From assembly GCA_035528235.1 (NCBI GenBank), contig DATKZB010000211.1:1-28817 (forward strand): a stretch of DNA of 28,817 nt. The letters run 5' to 3'. Of the stretch, positions 1 through 7,966 are shown piece after piece. Source of the stretch: DATKZB01 sp035528235 (GTDB taxonomy: Bacteria; Planctomycetota; Phycisphaerae; FEN-1346). The notes beneath the pieces are model-generated. The model searched no databases, was not told the origin of the DNA, and worked only from the letters and a program-made list of their open reading frames with translations. How positions within the stretch are numbered: the stretch's first letter is position 1; each line of letters begins with the position of its first letter. The translations under genes and the position numbers were made by a program.

Positions 1-153
1 CAGCCCCGTGAGCGTCCGCGCGACGCGGCCGCCCTGCCACCCGGCGCCCTCGCGACCCCCGGCTCACCTCCCCACGCGGACCAGCCCCTCGCCCATCACC
101 TCGCCCCATCCGCCAAAACGCCCACAACGCAAATGGCTCTCTGCGCAAGTCGC
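1..153. other. Unassigned left edge
   Basis: No gene can be supported here. The sequence is very C-rich on the plus strand. One plus-strand frame is open from base 1, but its composition is proline/alanine/arginine-rich, as expected of a chance open frame in GC-rich DNA, and it runs into the promoter of the next gene. A minus-strand gene running off the left edge is not excluded. Confidence 0.4.
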
Positions 154-182
154 TTGACGGAGGCTACATTTTGGGCTATACT
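154..182 (+). promoter_or_regulatory. Sigma-70-type promoter of the first PEP-CTERM gene
   Basis: TTGACG (154-159) and TATACT (177-182) are separated by exactly 17 bases. The predicted transcript starts near 189 and would have a leader of about 87 nt before the ATG at 276. The hexamers are close to consensus, and the AT-rich stretch stands out from its C-rich surroundings. Confidence 0.6.
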
Positions 183-275
183 TCAGTCGGTTAAGGGGAA
201 GCAAAGCGTCTTGCCGGATGAGGGCCGTGGGGAACCCGGGCGGCTTGGTTGGCGCCAGACAGTAGGGGGACTACC

Positions 276-926
276 ATGGTTGCTCGTCTGCTTGTGGTCT
301 GCCTCGTTCTTCCGCTGTTTTCCGCCTGTGCCGGCGCCTCCATCATGGCCGTGTCCATTCCCGAGGACAGCATGGACGCCGGCTGTTGGCCGGTGTGGCA
401 CGACGTCTGGAGCGTCAGCGCGCCGCCGTATCCCCTGAACGTGACCTCGGGCATCGGCTACCTTGTCAACGAGGCGCCGCCGGGGTCCGCGCAGTTCGCG
501 CTTCACGACCATCGCTACGCCTCGCCCGGCGTTCCCGACCCGGCGCGGGCCGTGGTGACGTACAAGTTCAGCACGCCCACGGTCGTGGACCAGATCCAGA
601 TTATGCAGCACGGGAACGGCATTCGCGCCATCGAGGGCTTCGTAGGCAACTCGCTCGGGTCCCTCGTGTCCATCAACACCGTGGACCTTGGAGCCGGCAC
701 CTACCCGGAATATCAGATGAGCACTTTTGACTTCAACAACACGACCGCGGGGCTGTACTTCCAGTTCATCGTCCGGCAGACCTCCATCTCAAACGGCTGG
801 GCATCCTATCGGGCGTATCCGGCCCAGGCCGACGGCACGCACATCCCGCCCGCGCCCGAACCCGCCACCCTGGCACTCCTGGCCCTGGGCGGACTTGGGG
901 TGCTGGTTCGCCGCAAGCGGCCATAG
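276..926 (+). CDS. PEP-CTERM sorting domain protein
   Basis: A secreted 216-aa protein of unknown function. It has an N-terminal signal peptide (hydrophobic LLVVCLVLPLF, residues 5-15) and a C-terminal PEP-CTERM tripartite tail: the PEPAT motif, a hydrophobic segment (LALLALGGLGVLV) and a basic RRKRP end. In this family the tail directs the protein to the exosortase/archaeosortase system, usually for surface or extracellular-matrix delivery. The middle (FALHDHR, the VVTYKF strand, a region on 'DQIQIMQHGNG') looks like a beta-sandwich but is not assignable. I chose the ATG at 276 over the TTG at 249 because a purine-rich AGGGGG ribosome site precedes it and the signal peptide starts there. It ends 12 bp from the convergent lipoprotein gene. 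No exosortase gene is in the window. Confidence 0.8.
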   Translation: MVARLLVVCLVLPLFSACAGASIMAVSIPEDSMDAGCWPVWHDVWSVSAPPYPLNVTSGIGYLVNEAPPGSAQFALHDHRYASPGVPDPARAVVTYKFSTPTVVDQIQIMQHGNGIRAIEGFVGNSLGSLVSINTVDLGAGTYPEYQMSTFDFNNTTAGLYFQFIVRQTSISNGWASYRAYPAQADGTHIPPAPEPATLALLALGGLGVLVRRKRP

Positions 927-938
927 CCCGCCGCCGGC

Positions 939-1931
939 CTACTCGAGCGGCGGGTGGACGAGCCGGTCGATCTCGCCGTCCGACAGGTTCTCGCGCGTCA
1001 CCAAGACCACGCCTGTGTCGATCCGCTTCTCGACCTTCTCGCCGCGAAGGTGGGCCACGAGCGACCGCACACCCTCGTAACCCATGCGAATCGGGTCCTG
1101 CACCACGAGGGCGTCGACCTGGCCCTTCTTGAGGGCTTCCAGGAGCGGGCCCGAGGTGTCGAAGGCGACGAACTTGATTTGCCCGGCCCGCCCGGCGGCC
1201 ACCAGCGCCCGCAACATGCCCCAGGCCAGCGGCTCGTTCACGCAGAACACGCCGTCGACCTCGCCCGGGCCGAACTTCGCCAGCAGCGCCTCCGACGCCT
1301 TCATCGCCGTCTCCACGGTCGGGCCGCCGTACTGGTTGCTCGATACCACCTCGATGCCGCCGTGCCGGGCCATCTCGTCCAGGAACCCGCGCTCGCGGTT
1401 CTCGTTCGAGGCGCTGCCCACCTGGTACCGCAGCAGGACGACCTTGCCGGTGTCGTTCAGAATCTTCGCCAGGTGCCGGCCTGCCATCACGCCGCCCTGA
1501 AAATTGTCGGTGGCCACGAAACTGACGTAGGCCTGGGGGTCGGCCAGGGCCGAGTCGATGATGACGGTGGGAATGCCCGCGGCACGCGCGGCCCGGACCG
1601 GCGCAATGAGGGCCTTGTCATCGAGCGGCGCCAGAACGATGCCGTCCACCCGCGCCTGAACGAACGTCTCGACCAAACTGATCTGCGCCCCGCGGTCGTC
1701 CTCGATGGCGGGCCCTTGCCAGAGGATGCTGACGCCCGGCAGTTCGCGTTCGGCCTTCCGGGCCCCCGCGTGGATCGACTTCCAGAAGACGTGCATCGTG
1801 GCCTTCGGGATGACGGCCAGCTTCAGGGGCCTGGCGCCGTCGGGGGAGGGCGGCTCGTCCATGCTGGTGCAACCGGCAACCGCCAGCCATAGTCCGCCCA
1901 ACAGGAAGGCCCCGGCCGAAGAGCGTCGCAT
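939..1931 (-). CDS. Sugar-type ABC transporter substrate-binding lipoprotein
   Basis: A periplasmic binding protein of the RbsB/Peripla_BP_4 (LacI-like) fold, 330 aa, expected to bind a sugar or related small ligand. The start at 1931 gives a lipoprotein signal with lipobox VAGC (Cys21) and follows an AGGGGG ribosome site. The longer ORF start at 2150 adds 73 residues of junk-like sequence. Family landmarks are the first strand LKLAVIPKATMHVFWKSI, the VDGIVLAPLDDKAL segment, GIPTVIIDSAL, YVSFVATDNFQGG and, near the C-terminus, FVAFDTSG followed by VDALVVQDPIRMGYEGV. No permease or ATPase gene is adjacent on either side, so the protein is an orphan here. Its partners may be elsewhere, or it may feed a sensor. 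The ligand cannot be predicted. Confidence 0.85.
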   Translation of the reverse strand: MRRSSAGAFLLGGLWLAVAGCTSMDEPPSPDGARPLKLAVIPKATMHVFWKSIHAGARKAERELPGVSILWQGPAIEDDRGAQISLVETFVQARVDGIVLAPLDDKALIAPVRAARAAGIPTVIIDSALADPQAYVSFVATDNFQGGVMAGRHLAKILNDTGKVVLLRYQVGSASNENRERGFLDEMARHGGIEVVSSNQYGGPTVETAMKASEALLAKFGPGEVDGVFCVNEPLAWGMLRALVAAGRAGQIKFVAFDTSGPLLEALKKGQVDALVVQDPIRMGYEGVRSLVAHLRGEKVEKRIDTGVVLVTRENLSDGEIDRLVHPPLE

Positions 1932-2229
1932 CGTCGTACCCCCTGAAAAGGTCGCCCACGTGCCGCCCGATTCTAAAGCCTCCTGGCACACGCCGCAAGC
2001 GCGTCCATGACCCGCCTGGATTCCCCTCTGCGCCCTGGGGGAGAGGGGCCGGCGGTGAGGGGAAAGCCCCTTCCGGGCCGGAATCGGCCCTGGCGCGCGG
2101 CCATCGCCCTTTACGGTCAAGTTCAGACGCAACCTATGCCGAAATAACACCTTGGGAAGCGGACGGATCGTGCCGGGTAAGGGGGCCGCGAGGCTTCCGG
2201 CACGAGAGGGGTCTCAAGGGGCGGCGGCG

Positions 2230-3048
2230 GTGTATAACGACTACTTCCGGTTCCGCGAAGACCCGTTCAGCATCACGCCAGACCCGCGGTTCCTGTACCT
2301 CACGGGCCAGCATCGCGAGGCCCTCGACCACCTCCTGTACGGCATCCGCGAGCGCAAGGGATTCATCTGCCTGACGGGCGAGGTGGGCACCGGCAAGACC
2401 ACCCTGTGCCGCACGCTGCTGGGGCGCCTGGGCCCGAGTTTCCATACGGCCCTCATCCTGAACCCCATGCTGACCGAGACGCAATTGCTGCGTTCCATCG
2501 TCGAGGAATTCGGCATCGCCGACAAACGCCGCGACCGACTGGGGTACCTCAGGCTCCTCAACGAGTTCCTGCTGCGGGTCAACTCGGCCGGCCACGACGC
2601 CGTCCTCATCATCGACGAGGCCCAGCTCATGTCCGTGGCGTGCCTGGAACTCGTGCGGCTGCTCAGCAACCTTGAGACCGAGCGCCAGAAACTGTTGCAG
2701 ATCGTCCTGGTGGGCCAGCCGGAACTCCGGTGGAAACTCGACCAGCCCGACCTGCGTCAGTTGGCCCAGCGGATCGTCGTCCGATTCCATCTCGAGACCA
2801 TGAATCGCCGCGACACCGAGGGGTACCTGTCCCACCGCCTGCGGGTGGCCGGCCGCGACGACGGGCCCCTGGCGTGGTTCGACGCCGGGGCCATCCACGA
2901 GATTTACCGGTACAGCCGTGGCACGCCTCGCCTCATCAACGCCATCAGCGACAAGGCGTTGCTGGCGGGGTACGTCAACCAGACGGGCCGGATTGACCGC
3001 CGCCTGACCCGGCTGGCGGCGGCCGAACTCAAGGGGGCCCGCGGATGA
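2230..3048 (+). CDS. ExeA-like AAA ATPase (general secretion pathway type)
   Basis: A cytoplasmic AAA ATPase of the ExeA/GspA family, 272 aa. In type II secretion systems the ExeA/ExeB pair couples ATP hydrolysis to assembly of the secretin or cell-wall passage, and related ATPases occur with pili and polysaccharide export. The Walker A is GEVGTGKT (residues 50-57) and the Walker B is AVLIIDEA (124-131). A later sensor/arginine region RYSRGTPRLINAI is typical of the family. I start it at the GTG at 2230, because the family's usual N-terminus (YNDYFRFREDPFSITPDPRFLYL-like) begins there and AAGGGG lies 8 nt upstream. The ORF itself can be extended to a TTG at 2152. The stop codon overlaps the next start (ATGA), so the two genes are translationally coupled. 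No secretin, pilin or other T2SS gene is in the window. Confidence 0.87.
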   Translation: MYNDYFRFREDPFSITPDPRFLYLTGQHREALDHLLYGIRERKGFICLTGEVGTGKTTLCRTLLGRLGPSFHTALILNPMLTETQLLRSIVEEFGIADKRRDRLGYLRLLNEFLLRVNSAGHDAVLIIDEAQLMSVACLELVRLLSNLETERQKLLQIVLVGQPELRWKLDQPDLRQLAQRIVVRFHLETMNRRDTEGYLSHRLRVAGRDDGPLAWFDAGAIHEIYRYSRGTPRLINAISDKALLAGYVNQTGRIDRRLTRLAAAELKGARG

Positions 3049-3959
3049 GTCTCATCAACGAAGCCCTCAAGCGGGCCGACGAGGAAAAACGCCAACACCT
3101 GGCCGGCCAGACGCCGCCCGGACCGTCGAACTCCACCCATAGCGCCCCGCGCCGACGCTGGGGCCGGCGCCTGGCTATCCTGGGCGGCGTGCTTCTCATC
3201 GTGATGGCCCTGGCCGCCTACGGCGTATGGTGGACGGCCGGGCGGATGATCCGGCAGGCCGCCGCGGCCGTCGACCAACTGGCCGAGCAGAACGCCGCCC
3301 TGGCGGTGGGCGCCGCGGCGTTCGCGCCGACCGCGCCCGTCACGCCGCCGCCACCCGAACCCGGGCCGGACGCACAGGCGTCGGCGTCCCCCGCACCCGC
3401 CGATGCGCTCGCCGGCGCGGAGAGGAAGCCGACGGACGGCCCCGGCACGGCGTCGACTCCCTCGCCGCAAGGTTCCGGGAAGGAATGGAGGCCGGACGGC
3501 CTCGCGACCGCCCCATCGTCTGCGCCGCCGCCCCCGAAGACCGACACGCCGACCGCGCCTGATCCCGAGACGACCGCCAAGACCTTGGAGCCCGAACCCA
3601 AAGAATCGACACCCGCCGCCGAGTCTAAAGCACCTGCCAAGGCGCCCGACGCGGCCGCGCCGAACGAGGCGGAACCGAAGTTGAAGCCGCAGCCGCCGAG
3701 CCCCGCTGAGGCCCCTGCTCCTGAACCCAAGCCAGTGCCCGAGAAGCCGGCACCCGAGAAGAAGGCCCCGCCGGCGCCGCCCGACACGTCGGGTTTCAAG
3801 ATCAGCAGCATCCTGGTTGGGCCGCGCGGCGGAACGGCCATCATCAACGGCCAGTCGGTCCACGTCGGCGAGACCATCGGCGGGGCGAAGGTCCTCGAAA
3901 TCACCCGCCGCGAGGTCCTGGTCGAGATCGACGGCCAGCGCGTCGCCCTGCGGATGTAA
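3045..3959 (+). CDS. GspB-like membrane protein, partner of the ExeA-like ATPase
   Basis: A bitopic inner-membrane protein of 304 aa. The N-terminal MSLINEALKRADEE is the usual start of GspB/ExeB-type partners. One membrane segment follows at about residues 43-63, then about 160 residues of low-complexity Pro/Ala/Glu/Lys linker (roughly 90-250). The compact C-terminal domain (about 252-304) contains KISSILVGPRGGTAIINGQ, HVGETIGG and VLVEIDGQRVALRM, resembling the T2SSB/GspC-like periplasmic domain. The linker is suited to spanning the periplasm. The gene overlaps the ATPase stop by 4 nt, which supports a two-protein complex. The specific secretion or pilus system served is unknown because no other component is nearby. 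Confidence 0.75.
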   Translation: MSLINEALKRADEEKRQHLAGQTPPGPSNSTHSAPRRRWGRRLAILGGVLLIVMALAAYGVWWTAGRMIRQAAAAVDQLAEQNAALAVGAAAFAPTAPVTPPPPEPGPDAQASASPAPADALAGAERKPTDGPGTASTPSPQGSGKEWRPDGLATAPSSAPPPPKTDTPTAPDPETTAKTLEPEPKESTPAAESKAPAKAPDAAAPNEAEPKLKPQPPSPAEAPAPEPKPVPEKPAPEKKAPPAPPDTSGFKISSILVGPRGGTAIINGQSVHVGETIGGAKVLEITRREVLVEIDGQRVALRM

Positions 3960-4021
3960 CCCCCCTCTCAGTCCCACGTTATCAACTTCCTGACTGCTCG
4001 CGCAACCGGTGGCAGGGTTGC

Positions 4022-4050
4022 TTGACGCGGCCCGCGCGGACCGCTATAGG
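4022..4050 (+). promoter_or_regulatory. Sigma-70-type promoter of the sulfatase gene
   Basis: TTGACG (4022-4027) and TATAGG (4045-4050) with a 17-base spacer, about 58 nt before the sulfatase ATG. This separates the sulfatase transcription unit from the ExeA/GspB-like pair. Confidence 0.6.
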
Positions 4051-4107
4051 TAAGGGTGTAACCCGTGCGAGGCCGGGAGATACCGCCGTGCCGATGGGGT
4101 ATAGTCC

Positions 4108-5568
4108 ATGAACCGTCGCGGATTCCTCTCGACTGCCGCACGCCTGGCCCTGGCCGGGGCAGGGGCCTCGGTCCTGCCGCATGGGCTCGCCTGTACGCCG
4201 ACGGGCGTCAGGCAGGCCGAACCCAACCGCCTGCCGAACATCGTCATCGTCTTCACCGACGACCAGGGGTACCAGGACGTGGGGTGCTTCGGGTCGCCGC
4301 TCATCCGCACGCCGAACCTCGACCGCATGGCCCGCGAGGGCGTCCGCTTTACCGACGCCTACGTCGCCCAGCCGGTGTGCGGGGCGTCGAGGGCGGCGCT
4401 GATGACCGGGTGTTACCCGAACCGCATCGGCCTGCTGGGTGCGCCCGACCATGGCGCCCGGCACGGCATCGGCGACGGCGAGATGACGCTGGCCGAACTC
4501 GTCAAGCAGCGCGGTTACGCGACGGCCGTCTACGGCAAGTGGCACCTGGGGCACCATCCGCAGTTTCTGCCCTTGCGGCACGGGTTCGACGAGTACTTCG
4601 GCATTCCGTACTCGAACGACATGTGGCCGAACCACCCGACCGGGGGCAGCCGGTATCCGCCGCTGCCGCTCATCGAGGGCGAGAAGGTCGTCCAGACCAA
4701 CCCCGACCAGCGCCAACTGACCACTTGGTACAGCGACCGGGCCTGCCGATTCATCGAGAAGAACCGCCAGCGCCCCTTCCTGGTCTACGTGGCCCACAAC
4801 ATGCCGCACGTGCCGCTGCACGTCTCCGCCAAGCACCAGGGCAAGTCGAAGCGCGGTCTGTACGGCGACGTCATCGAGGAGATCGACGGGGGCCTGGGCC
4901 GCATCCTCGACACGCTGAAGCGGTGCGGCCTGGACGAGCACACGCTCGTCATCTTCACCTCCGACAACGGTCCCTGGCTGAGTTACGGCGACCATGCCGG
5001 CTGCGCCCTGCCGCTGCGCGAGGGGAAGGGCACCGTCTGGGACGGCGGCGTCCGCGAACCGTGCATCATGCGGTGGCCGGGGCGCATCCCCGCCGGGCGG
5101 ACGTGCGACGAACCCATCATGACCATCGACTTTCTGCCGACCATCGCCGGCCTCGTGGGCGGCCGGCTGCCCGACCACAAGATCGACGGCCTCGACATCC
5201 GGCCGCTCATGGAGGGCCGCGCGGACGCCACCAGCCCGCACGGGGCGCTCTTCTTCTACTGGGGCCGGCACCTCCAGGCCGTGAGAAGCGGCCAGTGGAA
5301 ACTGCACTTTCCGCACGATTACCGGACGATGGCCGGCCATCCCGGCGGGACGGGCGGCAAGCCCGGCCCGTACTCGCAGGCCAAGACGGGCCTCGCGCTC
5401 TACGACCTGCGGGCCGACATGGGCGAGACCACCAACGTCGCCGACAAACACCCCGACGTCGTCGCGCGAATCGAGGGCCTGGCCGACGCCTGCCGCCAGG
5501 ACCTGGGCGACTCGGCCAGGAAGATTAAGGGCACGGGCCTCCGCGAGCCGGGCCGGTTGGCCACCTGA
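4108..5568 (+). CDS. Tat-exported type I sulfatase
   Basis: A formylglycine-dependent sulfatase (alkaline phosphatase superfamily), 486 aa, predicted to hydrolyse sulfate esters, probably on polysaccharides or glycans, outside the cytoplasm. The N-terminus MNRRGFLSTAARLAL is a Tat signal (RRGFL). A Cys at residue 29 could also make it a lipoprotein, but the lipobox is weak. Catalytic residues visible are the metal ligands Asp51-Asp52 (FTDDQG), the formylglycine precursor Cys91 in CGASR followed by AALMTG, Lys144/His146 in YGKWHLG, His230 in YVAHNMPH, Asp286-Asn287 in TSDNGPW and Lys307 in REGKGTVWDGG. The signature is CxASR, not the commoner CxPSR. Length is normal for the family. No formylglycine-generating enzyme gene is nearby. 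It is followed by a secreted protein that may act on the same class of substrate. The substrate is not predictable. Confidence 0.93.
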   Translation: MNRRGFLSTAARLALAGAGASVLPHGLACTPTGVRQAEPNRLPNIVIVFTDDQGYQDVGCFGSPLIRTPNLDRMAREGVRFTDAYVAQPVCGASRAALMTGCYPNRIGLLGAPDHGARHGIGDGEMTLAELVKQRGYATAVYGKWHLGHHPQFLPLRHGFDEYFGIPYSNDMWPNHPTGGSRYPPLPLIEGEKVVQTNPDQRQLTTWYSDRACRFIEKNRQRPFLVYVAHNMPHVPLHVSAKHQGKSKRGLYGDVIEEIDGGLGRILDTLKRCGLDEHTLVIFTSDNGPWLSYGDHAGCALPLREGKGTVWDGGVREPCIMRWPGRIPAGRTCDEPIMTIDFLPTIAGLVGGRLPDHKIDGLDIRPLMEGRADATSPHGALFFYWGRHLQAVRSGQWKLHFPHDYRTMAGHPGGTGGKPGPYSQAKTGLALYDLRADMGETTNVADKHPDVVARIEGLADACRQDLGDSARKIKGTGLREPGRLAT

Positions 5569-5655
5569 CCAGCGGCTGAACACGACGTTTGCGGCCCCGT
5601 CGAACAACATGAATGCCTTTGGGCCGATTCGGTTCGTCGAATAGGGAGTGTGAAC

Positions 5656-6756
5656 ATGATGACCACGCAGACGGGACGTACGGTTACACGACGTTGCCTG
5701 GCGGTGGCTGTCGCGACCGCTTTGGTCGTCGGATGGGCGGCGACCTCGGGTGCGGCTCCCGTGCCCATTGGTCTGGGCGGGTTGCCGCGCGCGAGCGGCC
5801 AGGATGATGAGAAGATGGCCAAGGAACTCGGCCTCAACTTCATGCACGATAAAATGCGATGGGACGAGGACCGGGAGGGCGACTATGCCTGGAAGGAGTT
5901 CGCGGACAACGACCCGCTGGCCGCGCGCCTGAGGAAACTCAAGGCCGCCGGGTACACCATCGCCATCACCCTGAACAACGTCGACGACGACAACAAGAAA
6001 CACATGCCGCGATACCTCTTGGACAGAGCCTTCGACGACCCCAAGATGCTGCAGCGTTGGGGCGAGTTCCTGAAGGCGTTCCTGGGCCGTTACGGCGAGT
6101 GGATCGACTTCCTGAACGTCGGGCACAAGGTGAACAAGTACTTCGGCAGCCACGAAAAGGAATGGCCGGGGTTCGTCACGTTCGTCGCGGCCGGGGCGTA
6201 CGTCATCCGCAAGGAATGGCCCAAGGTGAGTCTGGGCGTGGTCCTGACCGACCAAGACGAGCCGGCCAAGTTCTGGCGAGGCCTGGCGCCCTCCTGCATG
6301 CACTACGCCATGACCTACACGGCCCCGTGCAGCGTGATGGACCGCAACCCCACGGCCAACGCGCTCAACCCGAGACATCCGAAGTACTTCGCCACGGTGT
6401 TGGAGGGGGCCATGCGCCTGGCGGGCAACCGCCGGCTGCTGCTGACCGAGGTGCTGTGCCCGACGCACGGGTCGGTCGAGTCGTCGCCCGCCGTGCAGGC
6501 GCGGCTGATTACGTCGCTGTTTGGGTGGCTTCGGCGGGCCGAGAGCCGCGTGGCCGGTCTCTCGTACGCGGGCGACAAGGATTGGCCCTACGACGCCACC
6601 AAGGACACCCTGCGGAAGATGCTCGGCGACCAGATTCTCCAGTACCGCAACATCATCTGGTTCCTGACCTCCACGGGCCTCCGCGACGAGAAGGGCACGG
6701 CGAAGCCGGGCTACGAGGCCTTCAAGAAGGGCATCGAGACCTACCGCAAGCGGTAA
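5656..6756 (+). CDS. Secreted TIM-barrel-like protein, possible glycoside hydrolase relative
   Basis: An exported protein of 366 aa with a signal peptide (TRRCLAVAVATALVVGWAA, residues 12-30) ending near the AAP at residues 34-36. The start at 5656 is 7 nt after GGGAG. The body alternates predicted strands and helices as in a (beta/alpha)8 barrel: GLNFMHDKMRWDED, TIAITLNNVDDD, DFLNVGHKVNKYF, VSLGVVLTDQ, HYAMTYTAP, RLLLTEVLCPTHG, VAGLSYAGDKDW and the C-terminal NIIWFLTSTGLRDE. The Glu in LLLTEV sits where clan GH-A hydrolases carry their nucleophile. However, the strand-4 position reads FLNVGHK rather than the usual NE pair, so the acid/base may be missing or the protein may be a non-catalytic relative. 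It lies 87 bp after the sulfatase and may be co-transcribed. I do not recognise a named family. Confidence 0.7.
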   Translation: MMTTQTGRTVTRRCLAVAVATALVVGWAATSGAAPVPIGLGGLPRASGQDDEKMAKELGLNFMHDKMRWDEDREGDYAWKEFADNDPLAARLRKLKAAGYTIAITLNNVDDDNKKHMPRYLLDRAFDDPKMLQRWGEFLKAFLGRYGEWIDFLNVGHKVNKYFGSHEKEWPGFVTFVAAGAYVIRKEWPKVSLGVVLTDQDEPAKFWRGLAPSCMHYAMTYTAPCSVMDRNPTANALNPRHPKYFATVLEGAMRLAGNRRLLLTEVLCPTHGSVESSPAVQARLITSLFGWLRRAESRVAGLSYAGDKDWPYDATKDTLRKMLGDQILQYRNIIWFLTSTGLRDEKGTAKPGYEAFKKGIETYRKR

Positions 6757-6760
6757 TGGC

Positions 6761-6911
6761 GGGCGCCAGGATTTTGTGGCAGACACGGGTGGCATGCCCA
6801 GGCCGCCGTTGCCTGGGCATGATCCCCGGCCCACTGGGAACATGCCCACGCGAACAGCAGCGTCGGCATGCCACCCCAGAGTAGGATGCATGCCAGAAAG
6901 GTGGGTAGACG
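6761..6911. repeat. Palindromic ~150-bp repeat, family A copy 1
   Basis: An imperfect palindromic element starting 5 bp after the preceding stop codon. Hairpin 1 is CATGCCCAGGC/GCCTGGGCATG. Hairpin 2 (CATGCCCACGC...GCGTCGGCATG) is partly decayed. The whole unit matches, in reverse orientation, the element at 13531-13683: both carry GGGTGGCATGCCCA and GGCATGCCACCC as inner inverted ends, and outer ends resembling GGCGCCAGGATTTTGTGGCA. The plan (hairpin, short linker, inverted hairpin, outer inverted repeats) resembles a BIME or a small MITE. Confidence 0.75.
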
Positions 6912-7390
6912 CGGGGGGGGCGCCGGAGGGCCCTATCGTTGCGTGTGCCCTTACTGGCGCAGCAGGGGGTAGGGGAGCCCCCTCGGTATATGTTTTAGGA
7001 TAACGGTGTTCCGCCGCAGGGGCGAAAAGTGGGGTTTTTCAGGGCCTAAACCTCGTTTCGAGAGCGCCAGGGTCGATTCACCCCCGTTTTGGTAAGATAG
7101 GCAAGGGGAAACGCGCCGCTTTTGATCGCTTTTTTCGATTTTTGATCGGAACGCGCCGGAATCGGCCGTTTCGCGCCCCGTTTTGAGCCTAAATGGAGTG
7201 GACTCAATATATACTAAAGCATACCGAGGCGGGGGCGGCAGGCTTCAGGCTGGAGGCTGGAGGCTGGAGGCGATTGATTTCGGATTTGGGATTTCAGATT
7301 GCAGAATGGCGCGGTCGGGCGCGAAAGGGCGGAAAGTAGGAAGGTGTCCCCCGAGTATGTGGCGTCGCCCGATTATGGAACGGCTTTCAG
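6912..7390. other. Gene-free stretch with low-GC patches
   Basis: No convincing gene or RNA. There is a G-run near 6910-6980 and a patch at about 7090-7200 that is T-rich for this genome, with the direct repeat TTTTGATCG and two copies of AACGCGCCG. An AT-rich stretch around 7205-7220 (CAATATATACTAAAG) follows, then the 7-bp tandem arrays listed separately. A promoter for the small gene at 7391 is likely somewhere here, but I see no hexamer pair good enough to name. Confidence 0.5.
7248..7303. repeat. Two adjacent 7-bp tandem repeat arrays
   Basis: GGCTGGA is repeated three times at 7248-7268. After a 7-bp gap come four 7-bp units at 7276-7303: GATTTCG, GATTTGG, GATTTCA and GATTGCA. Two unrelated arrays with the same period sit side by side in non-coding DNA, suggesting slippage-prone or transposition-scar sequence, not a regulatory element. 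Confidence 0.8.
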
Positions 7391-7777
7391 ATGACTGAAC
7401 TTACGGAACTTGAGCGTGCTGTCTTGGCCAAACTCCTCGAGGGCAGACACCGGCTCTTGGAGCAGTTGCGCGAGCAGCTTCCCAACTGCCGCGTGACTCG
7501 TCGCGAGCTGACGGGTGTGGGTTTTTACGCCTACCTCGACTGCGGAGACGCGCCGCGGGCCAATCACGCTAACCTTCGCTTCGGTGACGTCGTTGCCCAG
7601 ATCGGCGGAATGGCCGATGGAGCGGGGTTCGTGCTATACGTCGAACACGGCCGGCTGTATATGCTTGAAGGGTACGGTTATTCCGACCCATGGCCAAACA
7701 GGATTGCTGGATACGCCTTACAATACAACGGTGGCGACAGACGCGACTGGGGGGCGCTAACGAAGGCTCTCGAATGA
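7391..7777 (+). CDS. Small conserved-looking protein of unknown function
   Basis: A 128-aa soluble protein with no signal peptide or membrane segment. It starts with a helix (ELTELERAVLAKLLEG), then has what looks like an alpha/beta domain: VTRRELTGVGFYAYLDC, LRFGDVVAQIGG, GAGFVLYVEHGRLYMLEGYGYSDPWP, and a final GYALQYNGG. The pattern 'GAGFVL-V-G-L-MLEGY-Y-PWP' looks like a real family signature, but I cannot name the family. Codon use is less GC-biased than in flanking genes, and it stands alone between repeat-rich stretches, which fits a transferred orphan. ATG at 7391 is the only reasonable start, with GGAA 9 nt upstream as a weak ribosome site. Confidence 0.6.
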   Translation: MTELTELERAVLAKLLEGRHRLLEQLREQLPNCRVTRRELTGVGFYAYLDCGDAPRANHANLRFGDVVAQIGGMADGAGFVLYVEHGRLYMLEGYGYSDPWPNRIAGYALQYNGGDRRDWGALTKALE

Positions 7778-7966
7778 GTAGGACTGTGGGCAACACATCA
7801 CAATGGAACCGGGGGGAATCAGAGGACGCCCATAACCGTGCCTGTCAAGGGGCCCTGGCCCGAGCCTCCGCCGCCGTGGTTCTTCGGCCTTTGGCTCTTC
7901 CCTGGACTCCCTTCTGGCTGTGAGTGGTTGCGAGCGATGGGGCTTGCACGCAGCCTACGCCTGAAA

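Noticed and set aside
5570..5643. Protein-like string ending in GPIRFVE between the sulfatase and barrel genes
   Set aside because: The frame is open, but it has no start with a ribosome site and is only about 23 codons. It may be a remnant but cannot be supported.
3982..6891. A 969-codon minus-strand open frame opposite the sulfatase and barrel protein genes
   Set aside because: It is antisense to two clear genes, has Arg/Pro/His/Val-rich composition and matches no family. High GC removes stops from the mirror frame.
7774..7923. A 49-codon frame overlapping the stop of the small gene (ATGA)
   Set aside because: The ATGA overlap is suggestive, but there is no ribosome site and the product has no regular pattern.
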